Below, piece after piece: positions 52,325 through 60,500 of a stretch of DNA of 64,000 nucleotides. The stretch's first letter is position 1. Each line of letters opens with the position of its first letter. This DNA comes from Halobaculum sp. MBLA0147. GTDB taxonomy: Archaea > Halobacteriota > Halobacteria > Halobacteriales > Haloferacaceae. Location of the stretch: NCBI RefSeq assembly GCF_041361345.1, contig NZ_JBGKAD010000001.1, positions 496,001 through 560,000 on the forward strand. Reading direction: 5' to 3'. Both the position numbers and the translations under genes were made by a program. The notes under the pieces are model-generated. The model searched no databases, was not told the DNA's origin, and saw nothing but the letters and a program-made list of their open reading frames with translations.

Positions 52325-55264
52325 GTGAACGTCCGCGGGCCAATCGTCGAGGTCGGAGAGGTGCGCACGATCGACACGCAGTACGGCGACCGCGAACTCG
52401 CCGAGGTGACGGTGCGACCGGATCGGGGCGCCGGGACGCCGACGAGGGTGACGCTGTGGGGCGACTGGGCGGAGACCGCCGAGTGGGCCGCCGCGGGGAT
52501 GGAACTGCTCGTCACGGACGCCGAGACGGACGAGTACCGTGGGGAGACGACGTACGCGACCACCGGCGACAGCTACGTCGTCCTCGAACCGTCCTTTCTC
52601 GTCGACGTGACCGACGTGCGGTCGTGGGTCCAGTGCCCCCGGATGTACTACCTGAACAAACTCTCCGCCATCCCGCTGAACTACCCCGTGGTCAAGGGGA
52701 CGATCGTCCACGAGGTGTTCGGCGACCTGCTGCGGGGGGTCGACTTGGAGGAGAGTGTCCAGCACCGCGTCGACGAGGCAGGACTCGAACTCGGGCTGTT
52801 GGAGCGCGACCGCGAGAGCGTGGTCGAGGAGGTGACCCAGAACGCGACCGCCGTCGAAGCGTGGCTCGAACAGGGGGTGTTGACCGACGAGGACGAGTGG
52901 CGATCCGAACAGACGCTGATCTCGCCGACGTTCGGGATCAAGGGGCGGGCCGACGCCGTCCGGCGGGGGACCCCCGTCGAGTTGAAGACGGGGAAGAACA
53001 CGAAACGCGACCCACGGTTCCACGACAAGATCCAGGCGGCCTGCTACGCGCTCCTCTTGCGCGAGCGGGGAGTCGACGCCGACACCGGGACGCTGCTGTA
53101 CACGAAGAACGCCGCCCTGGACCGCTCGGAGTTCACGGGCGATCTCTCGCCGGCCAAGGAGTTCTCGATCGGACAGGGGTTGCTCGACTTCGTGGTCCGT
53201 ACGCGCAACGAGATCGCCGCCACGGAGTCCGACAGCAGCGTGCCGACGGGGTACGAGGCGGACGCGAACTGCGAGTACTGTTTCGAGCAGGACACCTGCA
53301 TGGTCGTCTCCGGCCGCCTCGACCAGGAGTCGAAGGCCGGGCAGGTCGGGAGCGCCGTCCCGCCAGAGGAGCGGCAGTACTTCGAGCGGATGTACCGCGG
53401 ACTGGAGGCGGAACGCGGCGCGGTCCACGACGAGTACCGGAAACTCTGGGAGCAGAGTGCGACGGAACGGGCCGACGACGACCGGGCGCTGATCGACCTC
53501 GAGCCACTCGGCCGGCGGGAGCGGGACGGTGGCCGGTGGGTCCTGTACGCGAGCAAGCCCGCGGACACGGTGTCGAAGCTCCGCGAGGGCGACGTGGCGC
53601 TGGCCTCGGACGGCGACCCGGTCGGCGGCGAGGCGGAGTTGGCCCGGATCGAACGCCTCGGGACGGCCGTGGACGGTGACGAGGACGCTCGGTCACACGA
53701 CGAGGCCGACCTCGCACTCCCGGACGGCGTCACTGTGCCGTCGGATCGCGAGCCGGTCGTCGTCACGGCCGACGAGCCGGTGCCGCTGCGTCGCCTGGAC
53801 ACGTATCCCTCGGAGCTGTCCGTCGACCGGCAGCTGACGGCACTCCACGACACGATCCTGAAGGGTGACCCCGACCGCAAGGACGTGTTGTTCGGGCGCC
53901 GCGACCCTGCCTTCGCCGAGCCCGACGGAGAGACGTTCGTCCCGAACAACGAGGCACAGGACCGGGCGGTGCGGCGGGCGGTGACCGCCGAGGATCTGGC
54001 ACTGATCCACGGGCCGCCTGGGACGGGCAAGACGTACACGATCGCCGAGACCGTCGCGGCACTGGTCGCGCGGGGGGAGCGTGTCCTCCTGTCGGCGTTC
54101 ACCAACCGCGCGGTCGACAACGCGCTGGCGGCGCTGCGCGACCGCGGGGTCGTCGACGCCGTCCGCGAGTCGGAGCGGTTCGCGGACGTGGTCGCGAGCG
54201 GAGGCAGTCGCGCCGACGCAGACTCCCCCGGTGACCCGGACGATCACGGCGATGGAGACGGATCGGGAGCGACGGCGACGTTCGAGGACGCCGTGGTCAG
54301 GGTCGGGACGGAGACGGGCGTCCGCGAGGACATGCAGGACGTGCGACTCGTCCAGTCGGGTGACCCCGGCGAGCGGCGGACGACACTCCGGGAGGCGCCG
54401 GTCGTCGCGGCGACGACGGCGACGTGTGGCTCCCGGGTGCTCCGCGAGCAGTCGTTCGACGTGGCACTCGTCGACGAGGCGTCGCAGTTGACGGAGCCGG
54501 CGACGCTGGCGGCGGTGACCCGCGCCGACCGGTTCGTCCTCGTCGGCGACCACGAACAACTCCCACCCGTCGTGCAGAGCGAGGGCGGCGTCCCAGTCGC
54601 GACCGACGAGAGTGATACGGCCCCCGAGAACGAGGGCGATCCGCCGCGCGCGGACCTCTCCCGGTCGTTGTTCGAGCGCCTGATCGACAGGTACCCGGAC
54701 GCCGGGGTGACGCTGACGAGTCAGTACCGGATGTCACAACGCATCCAGGCGTTCGCGTCGGCGGAGTTCTACGACGGCGCGCTCCGCCCCGCGACCGGGG
54801 AGGTCGCGGCCCGCTCGCTCGTCGACCTGGGGGTCTCGCCCGACGACCTGCCGCCCGCTCTCCGCGACGGGGTGTCGTACGTCGACCCCGAGGGCCGACG
54901 AGTCGGGAACACGAACCCGACGGAGGCCGACCGCGTCGCCGAGTTGGTGCGCGCCTACGTCGACGCTGGTGTCGACCCCGACGACGTGGGTGTGATCGCG
55001 CCGTTCCGTGCACAGGTGGCGGAGATCGCCCGGCGGACGCCCGTCACCGTCGACACGGTCGACCGGTTCCAAGGCTCCTCGAAGGAGGTGATCCTCGTCT
55101 CGTTCGTCGCCACAGACTCGCTCGACTCGCCGGTGTTCGAGGACCCGCGGCGGGTGAACGTCGCGCTCACCCGTGCGAAGCGGGCGCTGACACTCGTCGG
55201 CGACGAGGTCGCCCTGCGCTCGGACCCGTTCTACGAGCAGATGCTCGACTGGGCGGACCGGTGA
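52325..55264 (+). CDS. Dna2-like nuclease-helicase (OB fold, PD-(D/E)XK, SF1 helicase)
   Basis: 979 residues. An OB-like N-terminus (residues 1-75) is followed by a RecB-type nuclease with Asp in GIKGRADAV and ELKTGKN. The Cys cluster (WVQCPRMYYL at 104; CEYCFEQDTC at about 315-325) would hold an iron-sulfur centre. The SF1B helicase follows: Walker A HGPPGTGKTYT (about 561), VDEASQLTEP (about 716), GDHEQLPPVV, SQYRMSQRIQ and VDRFQGSSKEVIL. Dna2 enzymes process flaps and DNA ends in replication and repair. The module order supports that role. The start is an ATG in a region without a clear TATA box. Confidence 0.9.
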   Translation: MNVRGPIVEVGEVRTIDTQYGDRELAEVTVRPDRGAGTPTRVTLWGDWAETAEWAAAGMELLVTDAETDEYRGETTYATTGDSYVVLEPSFLVDVTDVRSWVQCPRMYYLNKLSAIPLNYPVVKGTIVHEVFGDLLRGVDLEESVQHRVDEAGLELGLLERDRESVVEEVTQNATAVEAWLEQGVLTDEDEWRSEQTLISPTFGIKGRADAVRRGTPVELKTGKNTKRDPRFHDKIQAACYALLLRERGVDADTGTLLYTKNAALDRSEFTGDLSPAKEFSIGQGLLDFVVRTRNEIAATESDSSVPTGYEADANCEYCFEQDTCMVVSGRLDQESKAGQVGSAVPPEERQYFERMYRGLEAERGAVHDEYRKLWEQSATERADDDRALIDLEPLGRRERDGGRWVLYASKPADTVSKLREGDVALASDGDPVGGEAELARIERLGTAVDGDEDARSHDEADLALPDGVTVPSDREPVVVTADEPVPLRRLDTYPSELSVDRQLTALHDTILKGDPDRKDVLFGRRDPAFAEPDGETFVPNNEAQDRAVRRAVTAEDLALIHGPPGTGKTYTIAETVAALVARGERVLLSAFTNRAVDNALAALRDRGVVDAVRESERFADVVASGGSRADADSPGDPDDHGDGDGSGATATFEDAVVRVGTETGVREDMQDVRLVQSGDPGERRTTLREAPVVAATTATCGSRVLREQSFDVALVDEASQLTEPATLAAVTRADRFVLVGDHEQLPPVVQSEGGVPVATDESDTAPENEGDPPRADLSRSLFERLIDRYPDAGVTLTSQYRMSQRIQAFASAEFYDGALRPATGEVAARSLVDLGVSPDDLPPALRDGVSYVDPEGRRVGNTNPTEADRVAELVRAYVDAGVDPDDVGVIAPFRAQVAEIARRTPVTVDTVDRFQGSSKEVILVSFVATDSLDSPVFEDPRRVNVALTRAKRALTLVGDEVALRSDPFYEQMLDWADR

Positions 55265-55301
55265 GCGCGTCCGTGTCGGCCGTGGTAGTTCCGTTCGGAA
55301 G

Positions 55302-55311
55302 CTACTAAGTA
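55302..55311 (+). promoter_or_regulatory. TATA-like box of the ArsR-type gene
   Basis: CTACTAAGTA ends 25 bp before the ATG at 55337. Confidence 0.5.
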
Positions 55312-55336
55312 CCACTGGGTCGTCGGTAATCCCGAC

Positions 55337-55795
55337 ATGGACCGCGAGGGGCAGGTGGTCGACGGGTCGACACGGCGTGTCGAGCGGGAGCTACTCGGGG
55401 ACGGAACCGATCTCGACACCGTCGCCGAGTGGTTGGACGCACTCGGGGACGAACGCCGGTTCCGGATCGTCTACCGACTGTGTCGTCACCGCCCGATGAC
55501 GACGGGACAGTTGGCGGAGGCGTTGGAGGCGAGTCAGAACAGTCTCTACTACCACGTCTCGGCGCTGGTCGACGCCGGGTTGATCGAAGCCGTCGGCGAG
55601 GGGCGCTCCAGACGCTACAGACCGACGGCGGCCGGGCTCTCGGTGGCGGAGAACGTGTTCGACGCCGTGGAGCGGGCGACGGCTCGCGACGACTCTGGGT
55701 CCGATGCGGGTGGTCGCGACGACTCTGGGCCCGATATGGGTGGTCGCGACGACTCTGGCACGACTCACGACGGGCAGCGCGACGGGCCGCAGTAG
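55337..55795 (+). CDS. ArsR-like winged-helix regulator
   Basis: 152 residues. The winged helix-turn-helix is clear: EWLDALGDERRFRIVYRLCRHRPMTTGQLAEALEASQNSLYYHVSALVDAGLIEAVGEGRSRRYRPTAAG (split between about residues 32 and 97). The C-terminal 35 residues are a tandem repeat of RDDSG-type units (30-bp copies from 55685). It probably represses nearby genes, but no ligand-binding residues can be assigned. It is followed on the same strand by a CARF-like regulator and the DUF4157 island. Confidence 0.82.
   Translation: MDREGQVVDGSTRRVERELLGDGTDLDTVAEWLDALGDERRFRIVYRLCRHRPMTTGQLAEALEASQNSLYYHVSALVDAGLIEAVGEGRSRRYRPTAAGLSVAENVFDAVERATARDDSGSDAGGRDDSGPDMGGRDDSGTTHDGQRDGPQ
55685..55774. repeat. 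30-bp in-frame tandem repeat in the ArsR-type gene
   Basis: Units at 55685, 55715 and 55745 (the third diverges at its end) encode the RDDSG-x5 C-terminal tail. The frame is preserved. Confidence 0.85.
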
Positions 55796-55859
55796 TCCCT
55801 CGGAGGGGAGAGCGGACGCCGACGCCGTCTCTCGGCGCTACTCGTCGGCGTCGCGGCAC

Positions 55860-55867
55860 GCTTATCC
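55860..55867 (+). promoter_or_regulatory. TATA box of the HFX_2341-type gene
   Basis: GCTTATCC ends 23 bp before the GTG at 55891, fitting a leaderless start. Confidence 0.5.
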
Positions 55868-55890
55868 GCTCGCCCGGAGAACGGTCGCTC

Positions 55891-56943
55891 GTGCAGACAC
55901 ACGTCGTTCCGGTCGGGTTCGACTACGACCGCCTGATCGCGCCGTTGGTCCGCGACCAGTTGCGTGTCGACCGCGTGATCCTGCTGGAGGGGGCCGTCGG
56001 GAGCGAGGCCAACGTCCAGTACTCGCGAGGTCTCGCCGAGAAGTTGGAGACGGACTTCCAGAACCTCCTGGGTGCGACGACGGAACGGGTCCCGGTCGCC
56101 GACGTGTACGACTACGACGCCGCCTTCGAGCAGGCGTACGACCTGATCAACGCCGAGTTGGACGACGGCGCGGAGGTGTGGGTGAACGTCTCCGCGATGC
56201 CGCGCCCGGTGTCGTTCGCCTTCGCGACGGCGGCTCACTCGATCACCCTGGAACGGCAGGCCGACCGCGACCGCATCCACACCTACTACACCGCCCCAGA
56301 GAAGTACCTGGAGACGGAACTGGCGGAGGAGCTCCGGGACACACGTGACCTCCTCGCGGAGGTCCGCACGCTGCTCGACGACGAGCCGAGCGGGGCCGCC
56401 GGAGAGGCGACGGGAGACACGACAGTCGGTGACGCGACGCCGTCGGAGACCGCGGTCGCGGAGTCGGCGGATCCCGACGCCGCGGCCGTCCGCGAGCGGA
56501 TCGACGACCACCTGGCGGGTGTCGCCGAGTTGCTCTCGGAGTTCGACGAGCGGGGGACGACCATCGGCGCGAAGGAGATCGACGGGAGTCACGTCGTCGA
56601 GTTGCCGGTCGCCTCCTTCTCGAACGTGAAGCCGTTCGAGGAGGTGATCCTCTTCGAGTTGGGCGAGCACGGCGAGTTCGACTCCGTCTCGGAGTTGGCA
56701 CAAGCGCTGGCGGACGAACTCGGCGAGGAGTACACCGACTCCTTCCGCTCGAAGGTGATCTACAACGTCGACCGCCTCGGCCCGGGCGGGAAGGGGTACG
56801 TCGAACAGGAGTCACACGGGAAGTCCTACCGGACGCGTCTCTCCCGGATCGGCGAGTTGTGGGTGCGTGCCCACCGGAACGGGAACTCTGGAGACCGGTC
56901 GTCGGGAACCGACGCCGTCGACGAGGGCGACGCCGATCGGTAG
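55891..56943 (+). CDS. HFX_2341-family regulator with CARF-like N-terminus
   Basis: 350 residues from a GTG. The N-terminal Rossmann-like domain (THVVPVGFDYDRLIAPLVRD, VILLEGAVGSEANVQYSRGL, VWVNVSAMPRPVSFAFATAAH) resembles CARF/Csa3 ligand-sensing folds (DUF6293). The C-terminal domain (GEFDSVSELAQALADEL, then TDSFRSKVIYNVDRLGPGGKGYVEQESHGKSYRTRLSRIGELWV) is a winged helix. A disordered linker lies at about residues 165-195. Such proteins are predicted to sense a nucleotide and control transcription. It sits just upstream of the DUF4157 island; the regulatory link is inferred. Confidence 0.8.
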   Translation: MQTHVVPVGFDYDRLIAPLVRDQLRVDRVILLEGAVGSEANVQYSRGLAEKLETDFQNLLGATTERVPVADVYDYDAAFEQAYDLINAELDDGAEVWVNVSAMPRPVSFAFATAAHSITLERQADRDRIHTYYTAPEKYLETELAEELRDTRDLLAEVRTLLDDEPSGAAGEATGDTTVGDATPSETAVAESADPDAAAVRERIDDHLAGVAELLSEFDERGTTIGAKEIDGSHVVELPVASFSNVKPFEEVILFELGEHGEFDSVSELAQALADELGEEYTDSFRSKVIYNVDRLGPGGKGYVEQESHGKSYRTRLSRIGELWVRAHRNGNSGDRSSGTDAVDEGDADR

Positions 56944-57293
56944 TGAGACTACGGAGTCCGATAGACGTGCGTCGTCGCCCGGTAGTGTAGCTCTCACGCG
57001 TCTCGACGCAGTCTCGACCGAGAGTCTCGAGAACTCGCCATTCTCTGTGTGACTACGCAGATCTGCCTCTCGTCGTCGGAAGTCCACGGGCGTATTCGAG
57101 TGCAAGTCCGTTCGAGCTGGGTGGTCTGTGTGGGTCGTCGTCGGAGTGTGATCGTGCGAAATCGTAACTCGTCCGTGTGAGTCCGATTTGACATCTTTTT
57201 TCCCAAAGTAGTGCTTTCTACCCTCGGGATAATTGGATACAAACACAAAACAATTATTGAGACAGGGGGAAAATCAGTACGCGAGACTGACCG
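56944..57293. other. AT-richer leader of the DUF4157 island
   Basis: About 350 bp whose GC content falls sharply towards the right. It contains a T6 run at 57196-57201 (possible terminator of the upstream gene) and an AT-rich stretch 57230-57275 (TAATTGGATACAAACACAAA). It probably contains the boundary of a horizontally acquired block and the promoter of the next gene. No RNA gene seen. Confidence 0.6.
57251..57259 (+). promoter_or_regulatory. TATA-like box of the DUF4157 gene
   Basis: CAATTATTG lies 35-43 bp before the ATG at 57294. The implied untranslated leader is short, about 10 nt. Confidence 0.4.
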
Positions 57294-58802
57294 ATGGGCT
57301 ACTGGAGTTCCTCACGAGCACGAGAGAGGCGAGAGTCCGGCGACGGTGACCGGGACGGAGACTCGGAGCGGGACCGGCGGTCCGGCGGCCGAGACCGGCG
57401 ATCGACCGACACGGACCCGTACCGAGCCACCGCCGATATGGAGACAGACATCGTCGGGAAGCTGAGCATCGCACAGGCACGCGAGCGGTACGACACCGAG
57501 TTCGAAGACGACGGTGAGGTCCGCCAGATGATGCGGATCGAAGAACGGTGGGGCCCACAGGTCCACGACTGGATCGACGAAGGTGTACCCACCGACGCGA
57601 TGGAGAACCACCTCACTCTCGATCGCTTCCGCGAACGTCGCGATACACCCATTCCGTGGAACGTCGAGAAACGCAACAAGAAATCGCTCCAGCGAAGTCG
57701 CGAAGCGACCGAAGAGATCGAACCCGCCGGCCGTACGAGCGTTCCCGACGCCGTCCGCGAGGTGATCTCTTCGCCTGGTCGGCCGCTCGACGCTTCGATT
57801 CAGCGCGCGGTCGAAGAGCGGATGGACGACTCACTTGGTGACGTACGGATTCACACCGGGCCGAGAGCCGCAGCGGCAGCCGACGCCATCGACGCGCGAG
57901 CGTTCACAGTGGGGAACCACGTCGTGTTCGGTGCTGGCGAGTACGACCCGGAATCAGCGGAAGGTCAGCACGTGCTCGCCCACGAGTTGGCACACGTTCG
58001 CCAGCAAACCGGTGGCGCACTGTCGATGTTGCCGCAGGACGACGTGCAGTTGGAGATCGATCCCGACCCCGAACTGGAACGCGAAGCCGAGGAGACCGCA
58101 CAACGCGTGATGTCCGGTGGTGACCTCGGGATTCAGCGCCTCTCCGACACCGACGTGCACGTCCAGCGGATCGAAGAGGATCAGGTGTTCGACGCGATGG
58201 CGTTGTTCGAAGCCGAGGTCGAGAACGAGACGGGGTCGGAGTTCAGGCGGTCACAGAACCAGAATCGGCTCGGATATCTCTCCGACGTGGCAGACGATGT
58301 CCTGACAAAACAGAACAAACAGTCGGCACACAGTACCAAGCGAGAACTCGAGGAGAGTTCGTATTCGGGGGCCGAAGTGATCTCAGAAGGACTCCAACGT
58401 GAGATAGATCAGTTGTCGGACAGCATTTCGGAGGATCTCTCCGACGTTGGACTCACAGAAGACCAGCGAGCAGTTCTCTCGGGAGACCTCGTCACGGACC
58501 AGTGGGACGACGTGGCGTGGACGACGGTAAAGGCGCTTCTGTCGGCGACGAGTCTCGGTACTTACATTACTGTTTCTCAAGTATTGTCGAAAGCTACAGG
58601 TCACGATCCCGATTCGATTGGCAAACAGGCCGTCGGGCGAGTTCGTCGTGGGGAGATTCACGGGTGGGAAGACATCCGAGCAATTTGGGAGCGAACAAAT
58701 GGCTCTCTCCAACAACGCGCCGAGAGAATCGAACAGGAAGTACGGAATGACGACTACGAATCACCCGAGAGAGAAGGAGTCAGCGAACCCCGGAGGAAAT
58801 GA
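57294..58802 (+). CDS. DUF4157 (eCIS core domain) protein, putative injection-system effector
   Basis: 502 residues. The N-terminal 140 are charged. The DUF4157 core follows: LDASIQRAVEERMDDSLGDV, RIHTGPRAAAAADAIDARAF, VVFGAGEYDPESAEG and the metalloprotease-like HELAH (residues 230-234). This domain is found in proteins loaded into extracellular contractile injection systems (eCIS). After a conserved junction (DPDPELEREAEETAQRVMSGG) comes a variable C-terminal half with one hydrophobic stretch (VKALLSATSLGTYITVSQVL), perhaps the toxic part. The mechanism of toxicity is not visible. It is coupled by a 4-bp overlap to the next gene. Base composition is more AT-rich than the neighbours. Confidence 0.82.
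   Translation: MGYWSSSRARERRESGDGDRDGDSERDRRSGGRDRRSTDTDPYRATADMETDIVGKLSIAQARERYDTEFEDDGEVRQMMRIEERWGPQVHDWIDEGVPTDAMENHLTLDRFRERRDTPIPWNVEKRNKKSLQRSREATEEIEPAGRTSVPDAVREVISSPGRPLDASIQRAVEERMDDSLGDVRIHTGPRAAAAADAIDARAFTVGNHVVFGAGEYDPESAEGQHVLAHELAHVRQQTGGALSMLPQDDVQLEIDPDPELEREAEETAQRVMSGGDLGIQRLSDTDVHVQRIEEDQVFDAMALFEAEVENETGSEFRRSQNQNRLGYLSDVADDVLTKQNKQSAHSTKRELEESSYSGAEVISEGLQREIDQLSDSISEDLSDVGLTEDQRAVLSGDLVTDQWDDVAWTTVKALLSATSLGTYITVSQVLSKATGHDPDSIGKQAVGRVRRGEIHGWEDIRAIWERTNGSLQQRAERIEQEVRNDDYESPEREGVSEPRRK
58062..58153. repeat. Recombination-type repeat, copy 1 (inside the DUF4157 gene)
   Basis: A 92-bp block matching 59773-59864 at 86 of 92 positions, including a perfect 40-bp run at its left end (58062-58101). 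It encodes the junction between the core domain and the C-terminal part. Confidence 0.9.
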
Positions 58803-59707
58803 TCATGGATGGAGTTGTAACCGGGGAGAGCGACACTCGGATTGGACTGAGTATCATCGACAACGTGGACTTGGAACATCTTGTCGAAATAGGATTCGAC
58901 GGTGAACTACTCGGATACGATTCGGAGGAGTACCCGGACGATTCGACAACTGCAACGAGGGAACAGACAGAGCACGTTCACCAGGCACAGCAGTATGCCC
59001 GATGGGTGGCATACCGTGATCGAGACTACGAGACGCTATCTCGCCGAAAGAATCCAGACTGTATCCTCGCAGGATTGTTGGCCGTAGCGACTCTCTCAGA
59101 GTCGGAGTTCGACGACCTGTTCGGTGACCTCCAGTCGCAGATTCGGAGCCACTACGACGACTCCACTGTCGAGACTCCGTTGACAGATGTCGATCTCGAC
59201 GGAGCGGTCGTCTACGAGAAGGATCTGTACGTCTCCCCCGACCCGACAGAGATCGACCCGTCGGTACTGGCACAGTTTCGCGACCGGTTCGACACCGACT
59301 CGGGGGATTCGGACAGTCCAATCGACGCGGAGTTACCGCTGGAGACTCGCGAGTCACTGGCGTTCGATCTCGAAGGCGTCTCACAGATGCACCATCTCGC
59401 GTACGACGGGCTCGCCGTCGCCGACGAGGCACGCGGTAACCAGCCGCTCGACCGCGACCCGGACGCCACTGTCGAACTGATGCCGTTCGACACCGACGAG
59501 ATCGACTCGTTCCACCACTACGTCGTCTCACACCTCGCTTACCAGTTACGCGATTGCTTCTTACTGATGGGCGAGACACCACCGACACCGTTCCGTAGTC
59601 CCGGCTGGGGGACCTTCGAGGCGTTCATGAAGCACCGATACTACCCACAGTACGAGAACTACTGGGACGCCACCGCCGACATCGGCTCCTGGGAGCCCGT
59701 CCCGTGA
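58799..59707 (+). CDS. Partner protein of the DUF4157 gene (candidate immunity protein), copy 1
   Basis: 302 residues, soluble and acidic. It overlaps the preceding gene by 4 bp (ATGA). I do not recognise the family. Conserved features shared with the paralogue at 60501 are the N-terminal VVTGESDTRIGLSIIDN region, the tract HYDDSTVETPLTDVDLDGAVVYEKDLYVSPDP, QPLDRDPDATVELMPFDTDE and SFHHYVVSHLAYQLRDCFLLMGETPPTPF. The end reads GSWEPVP. The overlap and parallel duplication of both genes support an effector-immunity pairing, but this is an inference. An alternative ATG lies two codons downstream. Confidence 0.7.
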   Translation: MIMDGVVTGESDTRIGLSIIDNVDLEHLVEIGFDGELLGYDSEEYPDDSTTATREQTEHVHQAQQYARWVAYRDRDYETLSRRKNPDCILAGLLAVATLSESEFDDLFGDLQSQIRSHYDDSTVETPLTDVDLDGAVVYEKDLYVSPDPTEIDPSVLAQFRDRFDTDSGDSDSPIDAELPLETRESLAFDLEGVSQMHHLAYDGLAVADEARGNQPLDRDPDATVELMPFDTDEIDSFHHYVVSHLAYQLRDCFLLMGETPPTPFRSPGWGTFEAFMKHRYYPQYENYWDATADIGSWEPVP

Positions 59708-60498
59708 CACTGACTACTCTCAGTCGAACGTCGACGAGCGCGGTGGAGAGTCGCCTCACACCCGAACGCGTCCCCGACCCCGAACTGGAACGCGAAGCCG
59801 AGGAGACCGCACGACGTGTGATGGCCGGCGGCGAACTCGGGATTCAGCGCCTCTCCGACACCGAGGACGAAACTGGAGAGGTGAGCGATCATCGCCGGAG
59901 ACACAACGACCTCCAGTTCGGGCACCTCTACGACATCGCACAGACCGTCATCGAACGGAATCGGCGAAAACGGGACCCCGAGACGAAACAGGCACTTGCC
60001 GAGGGTGGCGATCCAGCCCAGCGAGACCTCGCAGATCGGTTCGACTCCGTCGGCAGTATCAGAGCCGACGTCGAAGCCCTCCAACGAGAAATCGACGACG
60101 TTGCACTCACCGACGACCAACGACGCCGCCTGCACGGCCTCGCCGACACCGACAACTGGGACAAAGTCGGCTGGGGACTCACCAAGACCATCCTCACCGC
60201 GACGGGACTCCCCGCACTCCTCGAGATGGTCAACCTCGCGACACAGGTGAGCGGTGGCGACGCAGCCACCGGTGCCTCCCTCGGCTCGAAAGCCGTCGGA
60301 CGGGACATCGACCAGATGGGCACACAGGCCGTCGCCAAGGCCCGCCGCGGACAACTCGGCTGGGAAGAAGTCAAACAAATCTGGACTCAGTCCGACGGCA
60401 CACTCGAAGAACGGGCCGAACAGATCGAACAGGAGATCCGGGAAGGTACCTTCCTCACCGAGGATCGACGAGGGGTTCTGGAGACAGGTAATTTCTGA
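59704..60498 (+). CDS. Truncated DUF4157-effector paralogue (C-terminal cassette)
   Basis: 264 residues from a GTG that overlaps the previous stop. After a 22-residue leader it joins copy 1 at PDPELEREAEETARRVMAGGELGIQRLSDTED and then runs in parallel with its C-terminal half: EALQREIDDVALTDDQRRRL, NWDKVGWGLTKTILTATGLP, MGTQAVAKARRG and GTLEERAEQIEQEI. The whole DUF4157 core including HELAH is absent, so it cannot be a loadable effector as it stands. It may be a silent donor cassette, a degraded copy or an independent small effector. Codon use is like copy 1. Confidence 0.72.
   Translation: MTLTTLSRTSTSAVESRLTPERVPDPELEREAEETARRVMAGGELGIQRLSDTEDETGEVSDHRRRHNDLQFGHLYDIAQTVIERNRRKRDPETKQALAEGGDPAQRDLADRFDSVGSIRADVEALQREIDDVALTDDQRRRLHGLADTDNWDKVGWGLTKTILTATGLPALLEMVNLATQVSGGDAATGASLGSKAVGRDIDQMGTQAVAKARRGQLGWEEVKQIWTQSDGTLEERAEQIEQEIREGTFLTEDRRGVLETGNF
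59773..59864. repeat. Recombination-type repeat, copy 2 (in the truncated effector gene)
   Basis: The partner of the 58062-58153 block (86 of 92 identical; 40-bp perfect run 59773-59812). It begins 69 bp into the gene, exactly where similarity to copy 1 starts. Confidence 0.9.
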
Positions 60499-60500
60499 GA

